Shown here piece after piece: positions 17,442 to 26,094 of a stretch of DNA of 64,000 bases. The stretch comes from RGIG5579 sp045543495. GTDB lineage: Bacteria > Bacillota > Clostridia > Oscillospirales > SIG627. Made by a program: the position numbers and the translations under genes. The stretch's first letter is position 1. Every line of letters begins with the position of its first letter. The notes beneath the pieces were generated by a model that saw nothing but the letters and a program-made list of their open reading frames with translations, was not told the origin of the DNA and ran no database searches. The stretch covers positions 1 to 64,000 of the forward strand of contig JAZQMO010000019.1 of assembly GCA_045543495.1 (NCBI GenBank), given 5' to 3'.

Positions 17442-17999
17442 TCAGCCGGAAACCTTTACCATAGCGTGGCGGATCACCTTATCCCCCACGGCGTAGCCCT
17501 TTTGCAGGACCTCGGTGACGGTGTTTTCCTCCACACCCTCCTTTTCCTCACGGAAAACGGCCTCGTGGAAGACGGGATCAAAGGCATCGCCCTCGGCGGC
17601 TACGCTCTTGACCTCCATAGCATCCAAAATCTGGAAAAACTGGGCAATGATCATATCCACGCCCTTGCGGTAGTCCTCCGCCTCGGAAAACTTCTGTGCC
17701 CGATCAAAATTGTCAAATACGGGAAGGAGCTTTTTGATCACATCTGCCTTGGAGGCAAAGTAGATCTCATCCTTCTCACGGGCGGTACGCTTTTTGAAAT
17801 TATCGTATTCCGCCAAAATGCGGAGGTATTTATCCTCGGATTCCGCCAAGGCCTTTTTGGCCTCATCCAATTCCTTCAAGGTCTCGGCTAAGGCGATCTC
17901 TTCTGCCCGAGTATCCTTTTTCGCTTCTTTTTTTTCTTTTACCTTGCTCTTTGCTTCGGTGCTTTCCGTTTCCACGGCTTCTTCCTTCTTCTTTGCCAT
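17442..17999 (-). CDS. grpE: Nucleotide exchange factor GrpE
   Basis: GrpE releases ADP from DnaK. The start at 17999 follows GGAAGGAT and gives 185 residues; an upstream in-frame Met at 18023 lies inside hrcA. The N-terminus is a Lys/Glu-rich coiled coil. The core has the family motifs YLRILAEYDNFKKRTAREKD, FDNFDRAQKF and DPVFHEAVF, ending in the beta domain KGYAVGDKVIRHAMVKVS. It starts 1 bp from the hrcA stop. Confidence 0.95.
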   Translation of the reverse strand: MAKKKEEAVETESTEAKSKVKEKKEAKKDTRAEEIALAETLKELDEAKKALAESEDKYLRILAEYDNFKKRTAREKDEIYFASKADVIKKLLPVFDNFDRAQKFSEAEDYRKGVDMIIAQFFQILDAMEVKSVAAEGDAFDPVFHEAVFREEKEGVEENTVTEVLQKGYAVGDKVIRHAMVKVSG

Positions 18000-18000
18000 G

Positions 18001-19053
18001 CTATCCTTCCTTTGTCTGTTCAATCAGCGGCAGGCTGGGCTCAAAGCCGCTGACCGCATTTATTTTTTTGGCAAGATATTCAAGCCTTGCCATGGCCTTG
18101 GTGTAATTCATTCGCTTGGGGCCGATGATGCAGACCGTTCCCTCGGGCCCGTGTCCCAATCGGAAGGGGCAGATCACGTAGCTTGCGCCTGCGATCCCGT
18201 CCTCCTCTGAGGCAATGTGAACCCGAAGCCCCGTGGCCCAGTCCTGACGGAAGCGATCCAAAAGGCCCCGTTGATCCTCCAATTCCCGAACCAGTCTCAC
18301 AGCGGCATCTCCCTCGGAAAACTCGGGGTATTCCAAAAGATTGCTCATCCCCTTGACGGCGATCTCCTCCTTGCCCGTGCGGGCGACCACCTCGTAAATG
18401 CTTTGGAGCAGAACCGCCGCAATGCTGCGGTAGGAGCCAAGCTCCTTTTCCATGGCCAAAAGCCGCTCCAGCGTAAGCCCGCCCAATTCCTTTTTGGCCA
18501 AATGGTCATTTAAGGTGTCGACCACAAAGGAAACAGCCTTGGGGCTCAGGGGCAGATCCACCTGCAGGGTCTTGGTAATGGCCTTGCCCTCGGAGGTGAT
18601 GAGAACCAAAAGAAAGCTTTTGGGGTTGATGTAAACCCCCTCAAAGCGCTCCACGGTGCCGCATCGCTCGGTGGCAAAGGCCACCACGGCGTAGCCGGTC
18701 ATTTTGGAAAGAATACTTGCCATATCCTCCATCACCTGTCCCGTTTCCCGTCCCGCGGAGGAGAGCAGGGAATTGAGGATCAGGGTCTCCTCAAAGGAGA
18801 GGTGGTATTCCTCCATGAGGGAATTGACATAGATCCGATACCCGCGGGAGGTGGGAACCCGCCCTGCGGAGGTGTGGGGCTGCTCCAAAAAGCCCATTTT
18901 TTCCAAATCGTTCATTTCGTTTCGGATGGTGGCGCTGGAGCAGGGGGGATGGATGCGATCCAAAATCGCCTTGGAGCCCACGGGCTCCCCCGTGGCAATA
19001 TAAGAGTCGATCACCTCACGGAGAACGGCCTTTTTACGCTCGGTCAGTTCCAA
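18001..19053 (-). CDS. hrcA: Heat-inducible transcription repressor HrcA
   Basis: HrcA binds CIRCE and represses class I heat-shock genes. The N-terminal winged helix shows LTERKKAVLREVIDSYIATGEPVGSK and SSATIRNEMNDLE. The rest matches the HrcA dimer/GAF-like region. The frame can extend to a TTG at 19086, but this lies inside the CIRCE spacer. A TTG at 19053 sits 6 nt behind an AAAGGCGGTG Shine-Dalgarno and starts the protein at ELTERKK, the usual N-terminus, so I prefer it (350 residues). First gene of the operon. Confidence 0.93.
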   Translation of the reverse strand: MELTERKKAVLREVIDSYIATGEPVGSKAILDRIHPPCSSATIRNEMNDLEKMGFLEQPHTSAGRVPTSRGYRIYVNSLMEEYHLSFEETLILNSLLSSAGRETGQVMEDMASILSKMTGYAVVAFATERCGTVERFEGVYINPKSFLLVLITSEGKAITKTLQVDLPLSPKAVSFVVDTLNDHLAKKELGGLTLERLLAMEKELGSYRSIAAVLLQSIYEVVARTGKEEIAVKGMSNLLEYPEFSEGDAAVRLVRELEDQRGLLDRFRQDWATGLRVHIASEEDGIAGASYVICPFRLGHGPEGTVCIIGPKRMNYTKAMARLEYLAKKINAVSGFEPSLPLIEQTKEG

Positions 19054-19075
19054 TCCAATCACCGCCTTTCGGATT

Positions 19076-19144
19076 TTGGCACTCAAAGGGCGAGAGTGCT
19101 AATTCCCTTGAACATACTTTATCACGAATGGAAATAAAAGTCAA
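19076..19144 (-). promoter_or_regulatory. CIRCE operator and promoter of the hrcA-grpE-dnaK-dnaJ operon
   Basis: The CIRCE inverted repeat TTGGCACTC-N9-GAGTGCTAA (19076-19102) differs from consensus at one base. On the minus strand the promoter is TTGACT (19144-19139), 17 bp, then TAAAGT (19121-19116), which puts the operator at the start of the transcript. This is autoregulation by HrcA, tuned by GroE in other Firmicutes. Confidence 0.92.
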
Positions 19145-19434
19145 GCATATCACAAAAAATTCACATTTTTTCCCTTTCCGTCCCGTTTTTGATTCTTCCC
19201 GAGGATGCCCCGTTTTAACGGTTTTTTTCGAAAAAGTGAAGATCTGTTTTTTTCCGTTTTCCCCAAAAACGGGTCTTTTTTGTTGAAAATTAACAAAAAA
19301 ACTTGAAAAAAATCGAAAATTTCTACCTCCTTTTGGGGAATTTTTATGCTATAATATAGATAATGAAAGAATCGGAGATCGGAAAGTCCGATCCTTCGCC
19401 ACCGACCTATGAGTATGTCACAAGGAGCAAGATC
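19145..19434 (+). other. AT-rich gap between the hrcA promoter and carD; extended -10 for carD
   Basis: No gene is visible here. Near its end ATGCTATAAT (TATAAT at 19351-19356) forms an extended -10 without a good -35. The stretch around 19254-19285 can form a weak CCGTTTTCCCC/AAAAACGGG hairpin before a T run. The remainder is A/T tracts. Confidence 0.45.
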
Positions 19435-19941
19435 ATGTTCGAAAAAGGAGAGCTGGTTCGTTACGGCGGATCCGGTGTCTGCAGGATCGAAGAGAAAACT
19501 ACCCTGGAAATGGCAGGATCAACGCAGGAGTATTTCGTATTGTCCCCTCTGTTTAAGAGCGGCGTTTTGTACGTACCGTGCGCCAATGAGGAATTGGTGG
19601 GGCGTATCCTGCCTCTTTTGACTCCGGAGGAGATCGAAAAGGTGATTTTACAGGTCAGCGAAAGGCAAACGGATTGGATCCGTGATTTTCGCCGCCGCAG
19701 TGAAAGTGCCAAGAAGGCCCTTCAATCCGGCGACAGGGCCGATGCCCTCTATTTGATCAAAAGCTTTTGGGCCAGAAGGATCGAGCAAAACGGGGAAGGC
19801 AAAAGGATCCACACCACCGACGATTATTTTCTGCGGGATGCCCAAAGCCTCATTTTCAGTGAATTTTCCTATGTATTGGGAAAAAGCGTGGAAGAGGTGG
19901 AAAAAGAGATCCGAGAGCGCTTCGGCATGAAGGAAGCATAA
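19435..19941 (+). CDS. CarD-like transcription regulator
   Basis: This protein resembles the CarD family, whose N-terminal domain binds the RNA polymerase beta subunit and stabilises open complexes. The 168 residues begin with MFEKGELVRYGGSGVCRIEE, the Tudor-like RNAP-interaction fold, and continue with the helical C-terminal DNA-binding half (LLTPEEIEKVILQV to EVEKEIRERFGM). The start at 19435 has AAGGAG; an upstream in-frame ATG at 19363 has no RBS. It is monocistronic, divergent from the hrcA operon and closed by its own terminator. Confidence 0.85.
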   Translation: MFEKGELVRYGGSGVCRIEEKTTLEMAGSTQEYFVLSPLFKSGVLYVPCANEELVGRILPLLTPEEIEKVILQVSERQTDWIRDFRRRSESAKKALQSGDRADALYLIKSFWARRIEQNGEGKRIHTTDDYFLRDAQSLIFSEFSYVLGKSVEEVEKEIRERFGMKEA

Positions 19942-19949
19942 GAATCGAT

Positions 19950-19984
19950 AAAAAAACGGAGACACCGTCGTGTCTCCGTTTTTT
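19950..19984. terminator. Bidirectional terminator between carD-like and dpaB
   Basis: AAAAACGGAGACAC pairs with GTGTCTCCGTTTTT around a short loop. Confidence 0.87.
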
Positions 19985-19987
19985 GCA

Positions 19988-20554
19988 TTATAAAAACAGG
20001 GGCTGAAGCTGGCGGTCCTCCCGTGCGGCACGGATGGCCTCGGGAAGAAGGGACAGATCACAGGAGAGAGAATAGGGCTTCTCCTCGGGAGCATCCTGCC
20101 GCATGGGGACAAAATAAAAGCCCTTTTTTTCAAGTAGTGTACCAAGACTCTTCACCGAGCCCGAGAGGGCATCGTTGGTGGAGAGGGCGCAAAGCACCCG
20201 CCCGCCTCTGCGGCGGTGGGATTTGACTGCCATGGTCACACAGCCGTCGGTGATCCCCAGTGCCATTTTGGAAAGGGTGTTTCCCGTACAGGGGCACACC
20301 ACCATCAGATCCAAGAGTCCCTTGGGGCCGATGGGCTCCGCCTCGGGAATGGTGAGAATGGGGCGCTCGCCCGTAATGGACTCCACCTTTGCCAGCACCT
20401 CCTCTTTTTTGAAAAAGCGGGTATCGGTTCCCGCTACATGCTCGGATACAATGGGGATGATACGGTAATCGTCCTTCAGACGCTTCATCCATTCAAAGGC
20501 CTTCTCCAGGGTGCAAAAGGAGCCCGTGAGAGCAAAGCCGATTGTTGGTTTCAA
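19988..20554 (-). CDS. dpaB: Dipicolinate synthase subunit B (SpoVFB)
   Basis: With DpaA this flavoprotein makes dipicolinic acid in the mother cell for the spore core. Its 188 residues match the family. The N-terminus IGFALTGSFCTLEKAF and the motif VVCPCTGNTLSKMALGITDGCVTMAVKSHRR are characteristic of the flavin-binding DpaB fold. It follows dpaA by 21 bp, so both form one unit, which is strong evidence for endospore formation. Confidence 0.95.
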   Translation of the reverse strand: MKPTIGFALTGSFCTLEKAFEWMKRLKDDYRIIPIVSEHVAGTDTRFFKKEEVLAKVESITGERPILTIPEAEPIGPKGLLDLMVVCPCTGNTLSKMALGITDGCVTMAVKSHRRRGGRVLCALSTNDALSGSVKSLGTLLEKKGFYFVPMRQDAPEEKPYSLSCDLSLLPEAIRAAREDRQLQPLFL

Positions 20555-20575
20555 GTGTTTCCCTCGCTTTCTTTG

Positions 20576-21325
20576 TTATGTGAGAAACCGCTCCATGAGA
20601 GAAAAAATGGTCTCGGCCTCCGTTTCGGGAGCAAAGCGGCCGGGAAGAGAGGGGAGGGGGACCCATTGGATCCCTTGCTTGGCCAAGGCCTCGGGATCGG
20701 CTCCCGAAAGACCCGAGGCCACCTGAAAGAGCTTGGTGCCCTGTCGCATCCCACGGCAAAACGCCTCGGTGAGAAGGGGAGCGGGAACGGTGTTGATCAC
20801 AAGGTCAAACATTCCCATCCGATCCCCCGGTGCGTGGTAGAGGTTGAAGCCGTCCTCCTTCGCTCGCTTCATGGAGCCCTCGTGGGAGAAGATCCAAACC
20901 TCGCTTCCGCACAGCCAAAAAAGCCTTGCCAGAGCTCGGCCGCAGTGGCCGTAGCCGCAGATGAGAATACAGGCCTCAGAAAGAAGCCTGTCGGTGCTTC
21001 TGATCACCTCGGAGAGAGTGCCCTCAGCGGTGGCGGAGCTGTTTTTTTCCAAATACAGCTCCTCCTCCAGCAGGCAAAAAAGGGAGAGTCCCATTTCCTT
21101 CAGGGCAGTTTTCGTTTTTTCCGAGGCTCGCCCCGCAAACAGAACACTGCCCCGTTTTGCTTTCCTTGCGATCTGCAGGATCTCCTCGTCCCTTGCCCCC
21201 AAGGGGAGCAAATAGAGACCCCTCTTTTCCCTCGGCTCGCGGTGGCAGGTAAGCCCTCTTTCACGGCAAAGCCGCTCAATGGCGGAGAATCGCCCGTCGG
21301 TTCCCAAAATATAAACCTCGTCCAT
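20576..21325 (-). CDS. dpaA: Dipicolinate synthase subunit A (SpoVFA)
   Basis: This NAD(P)-dependent subunit has a Rossmann motif, ACILICGYGHCGRALARLF, near residues 118-136. It is preceded by the N-terminal domain that starts with VYILGTDGRFSAIERL. At 249 residues it is shorter than the usual 290-300, mostly through shorter loops in the N-terminal half. The RBS AAAGGAGGG is strong. A CATATTCTA motif upstream fits a mother-cell sigma-K -10. Confidence 0.9.
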   Translation of the reverse strand: MDEVYILGTDGRFSAIERLCRERGLTCHREPREKRGLYLLPLGARDEEILQIARKAKRGSVLFAGRASEKTKTALKEMGLSLFCLLEEELYLEKNSSATAEGTLSEVIRSTDRLLSEACILICGYGHCGRALARLFWLCGSEVWIFSHEGSMKRAKEDGFNLYHAPGDRMGMFDLVINTVPAPLLTEAFCRGMRQGTKLFQVASGLSGADPEALAKQGIQWVPLPSLPGRFAPETEAETIFSLMERFLT

Positions 21326-21352
21326 AAAAAGCCCTCCTTTACGGTTCCCTTT

Positions 21353-21361
21353 TAGAATATG
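21353..21361 (-). promoter_or_regulatory. Candidate sigma-K type -10 of dpaA-dpaB
   Basis: On the minus strand CATATTCTA matches the sigma-K -10 CATANNNTA. The -35 is not clear, so this is only a candidate, supported by the known late mother-cell expression of spoVF. Confidence 0.4.
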
Positions 21362-21453
21362 ATTTCAGGCAGCGCTTTGACACGGCACCTCCGATTTCTG
21401 ACCGCTTTTTTTCTTTTGAAAACGAGAGCGATCAAAAGAGAAAAAAAGAAAAG

Positions 21454-21535
21454 TTTTTTGTGCAAAACGCATTAAAAAACATGGCTTTTTTGTGCAAATT
21501 GGCTCTTGCTTTCTCTTTCTGTGAAACGATACAAT
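21454..21535 (+). promoter_or_regulatory. Promoter of paralogue 1 with two TTTTTTGTGCAAA elements
   Basis: TTGCTT (21506-21511), 18 bp and TACAAT (21530-21535). Upstream are two near-identical elements, TTTTTTGTGCAAAA (21454-21467) and TTTTTTGTGCAAA (21486-21498). Their GTGC cores are 32 bp apart and lie 70 and 38 bp from the -10. Confidence 0.65.
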
Positions 21536-21591
21536 AAAGGTAAATCAAACTCCGATTTTTCTTTCCGAAAATCGGCAAAAGGAGAATGACA

Positions 21592-22836
21592 ATGTTAAAA
21601 GATACCTTAAAGGAAAAAGGCTATATTCTTCCCGAAGGATTTTCCGTAGGCTTTGCCTCTGCGGTGGTCAATCCCCCCAACGGCGTCAGTATGGCAGGCT
21701 ACGGCGTGGCCAATGCCAAGGTGAGACTGACCACGGAGAATTGGGAGGATCTGAAGGTTCTCTGCGCCGCTTGGTCCGACGGAGAAAATCTTACTATGAC
21801 CTGTACCTTTGATACCTGTCAGATCGCCGAGAGCGTGGCAAGACCCGTGCTTCGTATGATGGAGGAGGAGATCGGCATCCCCGAGGAAAATGTGATCTTC
21901 AACGTGATCCATACCCACGCCGCTCCCACCATGTATACCACCTCTGCCGATTGGCCCGGCGTTCCGGAGTATCAGAAAAACGTGTTTTACCCCGCCCTGC
22001 TTCAGGCCGCCAAGGAGGCGGTGAAGGATCTTGCTCCCGCTACCCTTTCTCTGGGCCGCGGCAAGACCGAGGGGCTTTCCTATGTGCGCCGCTATCTGCT
22101 CAGCGATGGCACCTACAAGACCAATCCCCGCGGAGACGATGTGCCCGTTGCACACGAAACGAGCCACGATGAGACCATGCAGGTGGTTCGCATTCACCGT
22201 GAGGGCGCAAAGGATCTTGTTATCATCAACTGGCAGTGCCATCCCACCAGCGCAGGCGGTGCCGGTCATACCAATACCAGCCCCGACTGGGTGGGAATCC
22301 TGCGTGACCGTGTGGAGGCAGAGCTTGATGTGCACTGTATGTTCCATCAGGGCGCCGCAGGCAATATCGTAGGAAGCGGCAAGCTTCCCGGAGAAGAGGT
22401 GTTCGGCCGTGACCGCTATGTGGAGCACGGAGAAAAAATTGCCCGGGTGGCTCTGAAGATCCTCTCCTCTCCCATGGCTCCTCTTGCCACGGGTAAGGTG
22501 CAGGCCACCAAGAAAATGCTCCCCTTGCCTCGGAAGGAGGATGAGAGCACGACCCGCGATATTCCCATTTCCGCTCTGTCTATGGGTCAGCTTTCCTTTG
22601 CCACTGCGCCCTATGAAATGTTCTCTGCCAACGGAGAATGGATCAAGGCCAATACCCCCTTTGATGTGACCTTCGTTTGTGAAAACACCAACGGGAACTA
22701 CAACTACGTTCCCTCCAAGGAAAGCTATCCTCACGGAAGCTATGAGGTTCGCATCTGTCCCTTTGCCATGGGTGCCGCTGAGACCGTGGCCGAGGAGCTG
22801 GTTTCCATGCTCAAGGCTCAAAGCCAAAACGCTTAA
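21592..22836 (+). CDS. Neutral/alkaline ceramidase-like hydrolase, paralogue 1 (no signal peptide)
   Basis: This is the first of twelve tandem paralogues related to the catalytic domain of neutral ceramidase, a zinc amidase. It has 414 residues, against roughly 650-700 for bacterial neutral ceramidase, so the C-terminal domain is missing. The N-terminal VGFASAVVNPPNGVSMAGYG is followed by HTH at 107/109, NWQCHP with His217, HQGAAGN and the late PYEM Glu plus NYVPS Tyr, the predicted zinc and active-site set. It is the most divergent copy: NVIHTH instead of NATHTH, and ENTNG instead of Y(T/S)NG. The ATG at 21592 is better spaced from AAAAGGAG than the one at 21586. No signal peptide, so it is probably cytoplasmic. 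Substrate unknown. Confidence 0.82.
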   Translation: MLKDTLKEKGYILPEGFSVGFASAVVNPPNGVSMAGYGVANAKVRLTTENWEDLKVLCAAWSDGENLTMTCTFDTCQIAESVARPVLRMMEEEIGIPEENVIFNVIHTHAAPTMYTTSADWPGVPEYQKNVFYPALLQAAKEAVKDLAPATLSLGRGKTEGLSYVRRYLLSDGTYKTNPRGDDVPVAHETSHDETMQVVRIHREGAKDLVIINWQCHPTSAGGAGHTNTSPDWVGILRDRVEAELDVHCMFHQGAAGNIVGSGKLPGEEVFGRDRYVEHGEKIARVALKILSSPMAPLATGKVQATKKMLPLPRKEDESTTRDIPISALSMGQLSFATAPYEMFSANGEWIKANTPFDVTFVCENTNGNYNYVPSKESYPHGSYEVRICPFAMGAAETVAEELVSMLKAQSQNA

Positions 22837-22854
22837 TCTGCAAAATCAGGATAA

Positions 22855-22894
22855 AACACCCAAGGGTTCCCTAAAAGCCCTTGGGTGTTTTTTT
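22855..22894 (+). terminator. Terminator after paralogue 1
   Basis: AACACCCAAGGG pairs with CCCTTGGGTGTT and is followed by a T run. Confidence 0.88.
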
Positions 22895-22989
22895 GCAAAA
22901 GGAAATAATGTTCATAAAATTGCAAAAAAATAATAATTATTTTATGTAAAATCTAAGAAAAAGTGCAAATAATTCATCAAATCTGCATC

Positions 22990-23018
22990 TTGCCACAATA
23001 TTTCGGGTGGGATATAAT
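22990..23018 (+). promoter_or_regulatory. Promoter of paralogue 2
   Basis: TTGCCA (22990-22995), 17 bp, TATAAT (23013-23018). An AAAAAGTGCAAAT element lies 50 bp upstream of the -10 (GTGC at 22963), off the register seen at other units. Confidence 0.75.
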
Positions 23019-23059
23019 GAAGAAAAGCGGGGCTTGTTCCCGAGAAAGGACCCGATGAA

Positions 23060-24430
23060 ATGAAACGTACTTTATCTTTGATCTTATGTCTTTGTATTCT
23101 TTGCTCTCTCGTTTCCTGCGCTTCCTCCTTGCCTGTGGAGGAAACGGTGGAGAAAACAGAGGAAACAAAAGAAATCACTGCCGAGAAAACCGAGGAAGAA
23201 AAGGATCTCGGCCCCATCACCTTGCCCCAAGGCTTCTCGGTAGGCTGGGCAAGAAGCGATGTGACCCCCGCCAACGGCACGGCCTTGGCAGGCTACGGTG
23301 CCGCCAGCAACACCAAGAGACTCAGCAGCAGAGTGCTGGATCCCCTTCTTCTCACCTGTACCGCCGTGTCCGACGGAGAAAATGTAGCCCTCCTCTTTTC
23401 CACCGATAATCTTTATGTCGGTCAGGCGATCTTTGAGCAGGCAGTAAAGCTGGTGGGGAAGATCTATGATATCTCTCAAAGCAATATCATTATGAATGCC
23501 ACTCATACCCACTCTGCCGCTCCGCTTCATTACAGCGGCTTTGCGGGAGAGGGCGCTTATCTGAAAAAGTATTACGCCGCCGTCAAGGAGAGTGCCGAGG
23601 GTGCTCTGCGGGATCTGGAGGAGGCTGAAATCTACATTGGTTCCGCCAATACCGAAAACTTAAACTATGTTCGCAGATACGTGAATTTAGAGGACGGCTC
23701 CTATGCGGGAAAGAATCTGAACAATGCCGATCCTGCCAAAATCGGCCACGAAACCGAGGCGGATACTCTGATGCAGATCGTAAAATTTGACCGCAAGACC
23801 AAACAGGATGTGGTGCTTTGTAACTGGCAGTGCCACGTAACCGGCCCCGGCTCCGAGAGCGGGGGAGAGGTTTCCGCCGACTGGGTGGGCACCTTCCGCA
23901 AGAACATAGAGGAAAAAGCGAGCGTGCTTTTCTCTTATCATCAGGGTGCGGCAGGCAACCTTGCCGCAAACAGCGGAATTTCGGATGAGCCCAGCAATAA
24001 GGATTATTTTGAGCACGGGAAAAAGCTTTGCGCTGTCGCTATGTCTGCCATGGAGAATATGAAAAAGGTGAATTCCGGTAAGGTGCAGGCCATTATGCAG
24101 AACCATACCGCCACCTACAACACCGATTATAAGCCCGAGGGAGGCACCTTTGATTTCCTCATCAGCGGCATTTCCATCGGCGATGTTGCCTTTGCCGCCG
24201 CTCCTTACGAGATGCACGATACCAACGGAATGGAATTGAAAGCCGCTTCCCCCTTTGAGATGACCTTCGTCTGCGCTTATTCCAACGGAGTCTGGGGCTA
24301 TATGGCATCCTCCGCCGCCTTTGAAAACGGCGGCTACGAGGTGGATTCCACCCGTTTCGTGAAGGGCACGGGAGAGAATGTCATTCGGGATCTGACCGGA
24401 ATTCTGAATACCCTTTACCAAACCAAATAA
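23060..24430 (+). CDS. Ceramidase-like lipoprotein, paralogue 2
   Basis: This 456-residue lipoprotein starts with MKRTLSLILCLCILCSLVSC; Cys20 is the lipid site. A Thr/Glu/Lys-rich tether follows (about 21-50). The hydrolase domain begins at LPQGFSVGWARSDVTPANG. Predicted zinc and active-site residues are His149 and His151 (NATHTHS), His259 (NWQCHV), Glu384 (PYEMHD) and Tyr414 (GYMAS). The HQGAAGN loop matches the glycine-rich active-site loop of neutral ceramidases. NWQCHVT replaces the NWQCHP of most copies. It is a single-gene unit between two terminators. The lipid anchor puts the active site outside the membrane. Confidence 0.85.
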   Translation: MKRTLSLILCLCILCSLVSCASSLPVEETVEKTEETKEITAEKTEEEKDLGPITLPQGFSVGWARSDVTPANGTALAGYGAASNTKRLSSRVLDPLLLTCTAVSDGENVALLFSTDNLYVGQAIFEQAVKLVGKIYDISQSNIIMNATHTHSAAPLHYSGFAGEGAYLKKYYAAVKESAEGALRDLEEAEIYIGSANTENLNYVRRYVNLEDGSYAGKNLNNADPAKIGHETEADTLMQIVKFDRKTKQDVVLCNWQCHVTGPGSESGGEVSADWVGTFRKNIEEKASVLFSYHQGAAGNLAANSGISDEPSNKDYFEHGKKLCAVAMSAMENMKKVNSGKVQAIMQNHTATYNTDYKPEGGTFDFLISGISIGDVAFAAAPYEMHDTNGMELKAASPFEMTFVCAYSNGVWGYMASSAAFENGGYEVDSTRFVKGTGENVIRDLTGILNTLYQTK

Positions 24431-24450
24431 TCCTAAGCAAAAAGAAAAAA

Positions 24451-24492
24451 AGCAAAAAATCCGTTGCTCGGCGACGGATTTTTTTGCTTTTT
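24451..24492 (+). terminator. Terminator after paralogue 2
   Basis: AGCAAAAAATCCGT pairs with ACGGATTTTTTTGCT around a short G/C loop and a T run follows. Confidence 0.85.
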
Positions 24493-24540
24493 GGCTTATG
24501 AACGGAGAAAAATATTTTCCATAACAACTTTTCATTGGAA

Positions 24541-24585
24541 TTTGTGCTTTTTTGACTATCTTTTACAGGTAATGTGTGGTATTCT
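24541..24585 (+). promoter_or_regulatory. Probable promoter of paralogues 3-4 with TTTGTGC element
   Basis: TGTGGTATTCT gives an extended -10 (TATTCT, 24580-24585). TTGACT at 24552 is 22 bp away, so the -35 is weak or activator-dependent. TTTGTGCTTTTTT begins at 24541; its GTGC lies 36 bp from the -10, like the proximal element of units 1 and 6. Confidence 0.45.
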
Positions 24586-24644
24586 ATTTTTACAGAGATC
24601 CTTGGATCCAACCGTTTTACCAAAAACAGAATTTGGGAGGAATT

Positions 24645-26039
24645 ATGAAAAAAATCGTATCCTTAATTTTGAGCTTCGTTCTGATGCTTTCCCTCGTCTC
24701 CTGCGCTTCTTCCCTTGGGGTGGAAAGCACCGAGGAAACGAAGGGGGCCGTCGGGGAGACCGCTACGGGAGAGGAACCCGAAAAGGAAACGGGAGTGAGG
24801 AAGGACTTTACCCTGCCCGAGGGCTTTTGTGCAGGCTTTGCCAAAGAGGTGGTCAACCCTGAAGAAGGCGTGTTTCTCGGGGGCTTTTCCGGCGTGAGCC
24901 ACCGTGTCAACGAAACCACGGCAGATGATATCTATCTTTCCTGCCTTGCCGTCTCCGACGGAGAAAACGTATTCTTTTACTTTTCCATGGATTCCACTCA
25001 GATGGGCGCCACCATTGCCGAGCGGGTGGCCTCCATTGCCGAGCAGAGCTTCGGAATTCCTGCCGATCACGTGATCATCAATGCCACCCATACCCACTCG
25101 GGCCCCGGTATGTATTCCACGGGCAGCGCAGGTATGGTGCCTTACGTGAGGGATGTTTTTTATCCCGCCGCCCGGCGCCTTATGGGAAATGCCCTGGAGG
25201 ATCTTTCCGAAGCTACCCTCAAGTACGGTACCTCTGAGGCCAAGGGGATGAATTATGTTCGCCGCTATGTTTCTCTGGAAACGGGCGCTTTTTTGGGCAA
25301 GAATCTCTCCTCGGGTCAGGATCCCGCCAAGGTGGCTCACGAAACCGAGGCCGATTCCGTAATGCGGGTGCTCCGCTTTGTCCGTGAGGGCAAGGAGGAC
25401 GTTGTCCTTTGCAACTGGCAGTGCCACCCCTGCACGGCAGGCATCGGCTCCGCCAAGGCTACCATTCTTTCCTCCGACTGGATCTCCACCCTTCGCAAGA
25501 CCGTGGAGGAGACCGAGAAGGTTCAATTCATCTATATGCAGGGTGCCGCAGGCAACCTTTCCAATAACGGCCGCATCAAGGGAGAAAAGGTGAATTCCGA
25601 TTACCGCAAATTCGGCACGGAATTGGCTTCCTTCGTGTCTCTTGCCATGGAAAACGGAAAGGAAGTTGCCACGGGCAACATTCAGGTTAAGCGTGAGAAA
25701 GTGACGGTGAATTACAGCAAGGAGTATCAGACGAATAATAATTCCTCCAAATCCCACGCCATGTCCCTTTGGGCCATTTCCTTCGGCGGGGTCGGCATTG
25801 CCACCCTCCCCGGTGAGCTTCACGATTCTCTGGGTGTTTCTCTCAGAGAAAAATCCCCCTACGACGTGACCCTCTTCTCCGGCTATACCAACGGAACCCA
25901 TGGCTACTTTGCCGCCGATTTTGCCTATGAAAACGGCGGCTACGAGGTGGATTCCTCCCGCCACGTGAGAGGCACCTCCGAAGAGATGGTGGAGAAGCTT
26001 GTGGGAATGCTTCAGGAATTGCATCAGACCAATTCCTGA
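24645..26039 (+). CDS. Ceramidase-like lipoprotein, paralogue 3
   Basis: This 464-residue lipoprotein has signal MKKIVSLILSFVLMLSLVSC, then a tether rich in Glu, Thr and Gly. The catalytic set is His149/His151 in NATHTHSGPG, the closest match in the array to the ceramidase consensus THTHSGPGG. His261 is in NWQCHPC, and the late motif is PGELHDSLG with GYFAADF. PGEL also matches the classical ceramidase form of the Glu motif better than the PYEM of its neighbours. The active-site loop reads MQGAAGN. The start at 24645 follows GGGAGG. Paralogue 4 follows after 55 bp. Confidence 0.86.
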   Translation: MKKIVSLILSFVLMLSLVSCASSLGVESTEETKGAVGETATGEEPEKETGVRKDFTLPEGFCAGFAKEVVNPEEGVFLGGFSGVSHRVNETTADDIYLSCLAVSDGENVFFYFSMDSTQMGATIAERVASIAEQSFGIPADHVIINATHTHSGPGMYSTGSAGMVPYVRDVFYPAARRLMGNALEDLSEATLKYGTSEAKGMNYVRRYVSLETGAFLGKNLSSGQDPAKVAHETEADSVMRVLRFVREGKEDVVLCNWQCHPCTAGIGSAKATILSSDWISTLRKTVEETEKVQFIYMQGAAGNLSNNGRIKGEKVNSDYRKFGTELASFVSLAMENGKEVATGNIQVKREKVTVNYSKEYQTNNNSSKSHAMSLWAISFGGVGIATLPGELHDSLGVSLREKSPYDVTLFSGYTNGTHGYFAADFAYENGGYEVDSSRHVRGTSEEMVEKLVGMLQELHQTNS

Positions 26040-26094
26040 TTCCATTGACTTTGACAAAGGGTGACCCCTATGAATCCTAATGACAGGAGATAAT

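Noticed and set aside
19054..19086. Longer HrcA starting at 19086
   Set aside because: The TTG lies in the CIRCE spacer. A better Shine-Dalgarno (AAAGGCGGTG) places the start at 19053.
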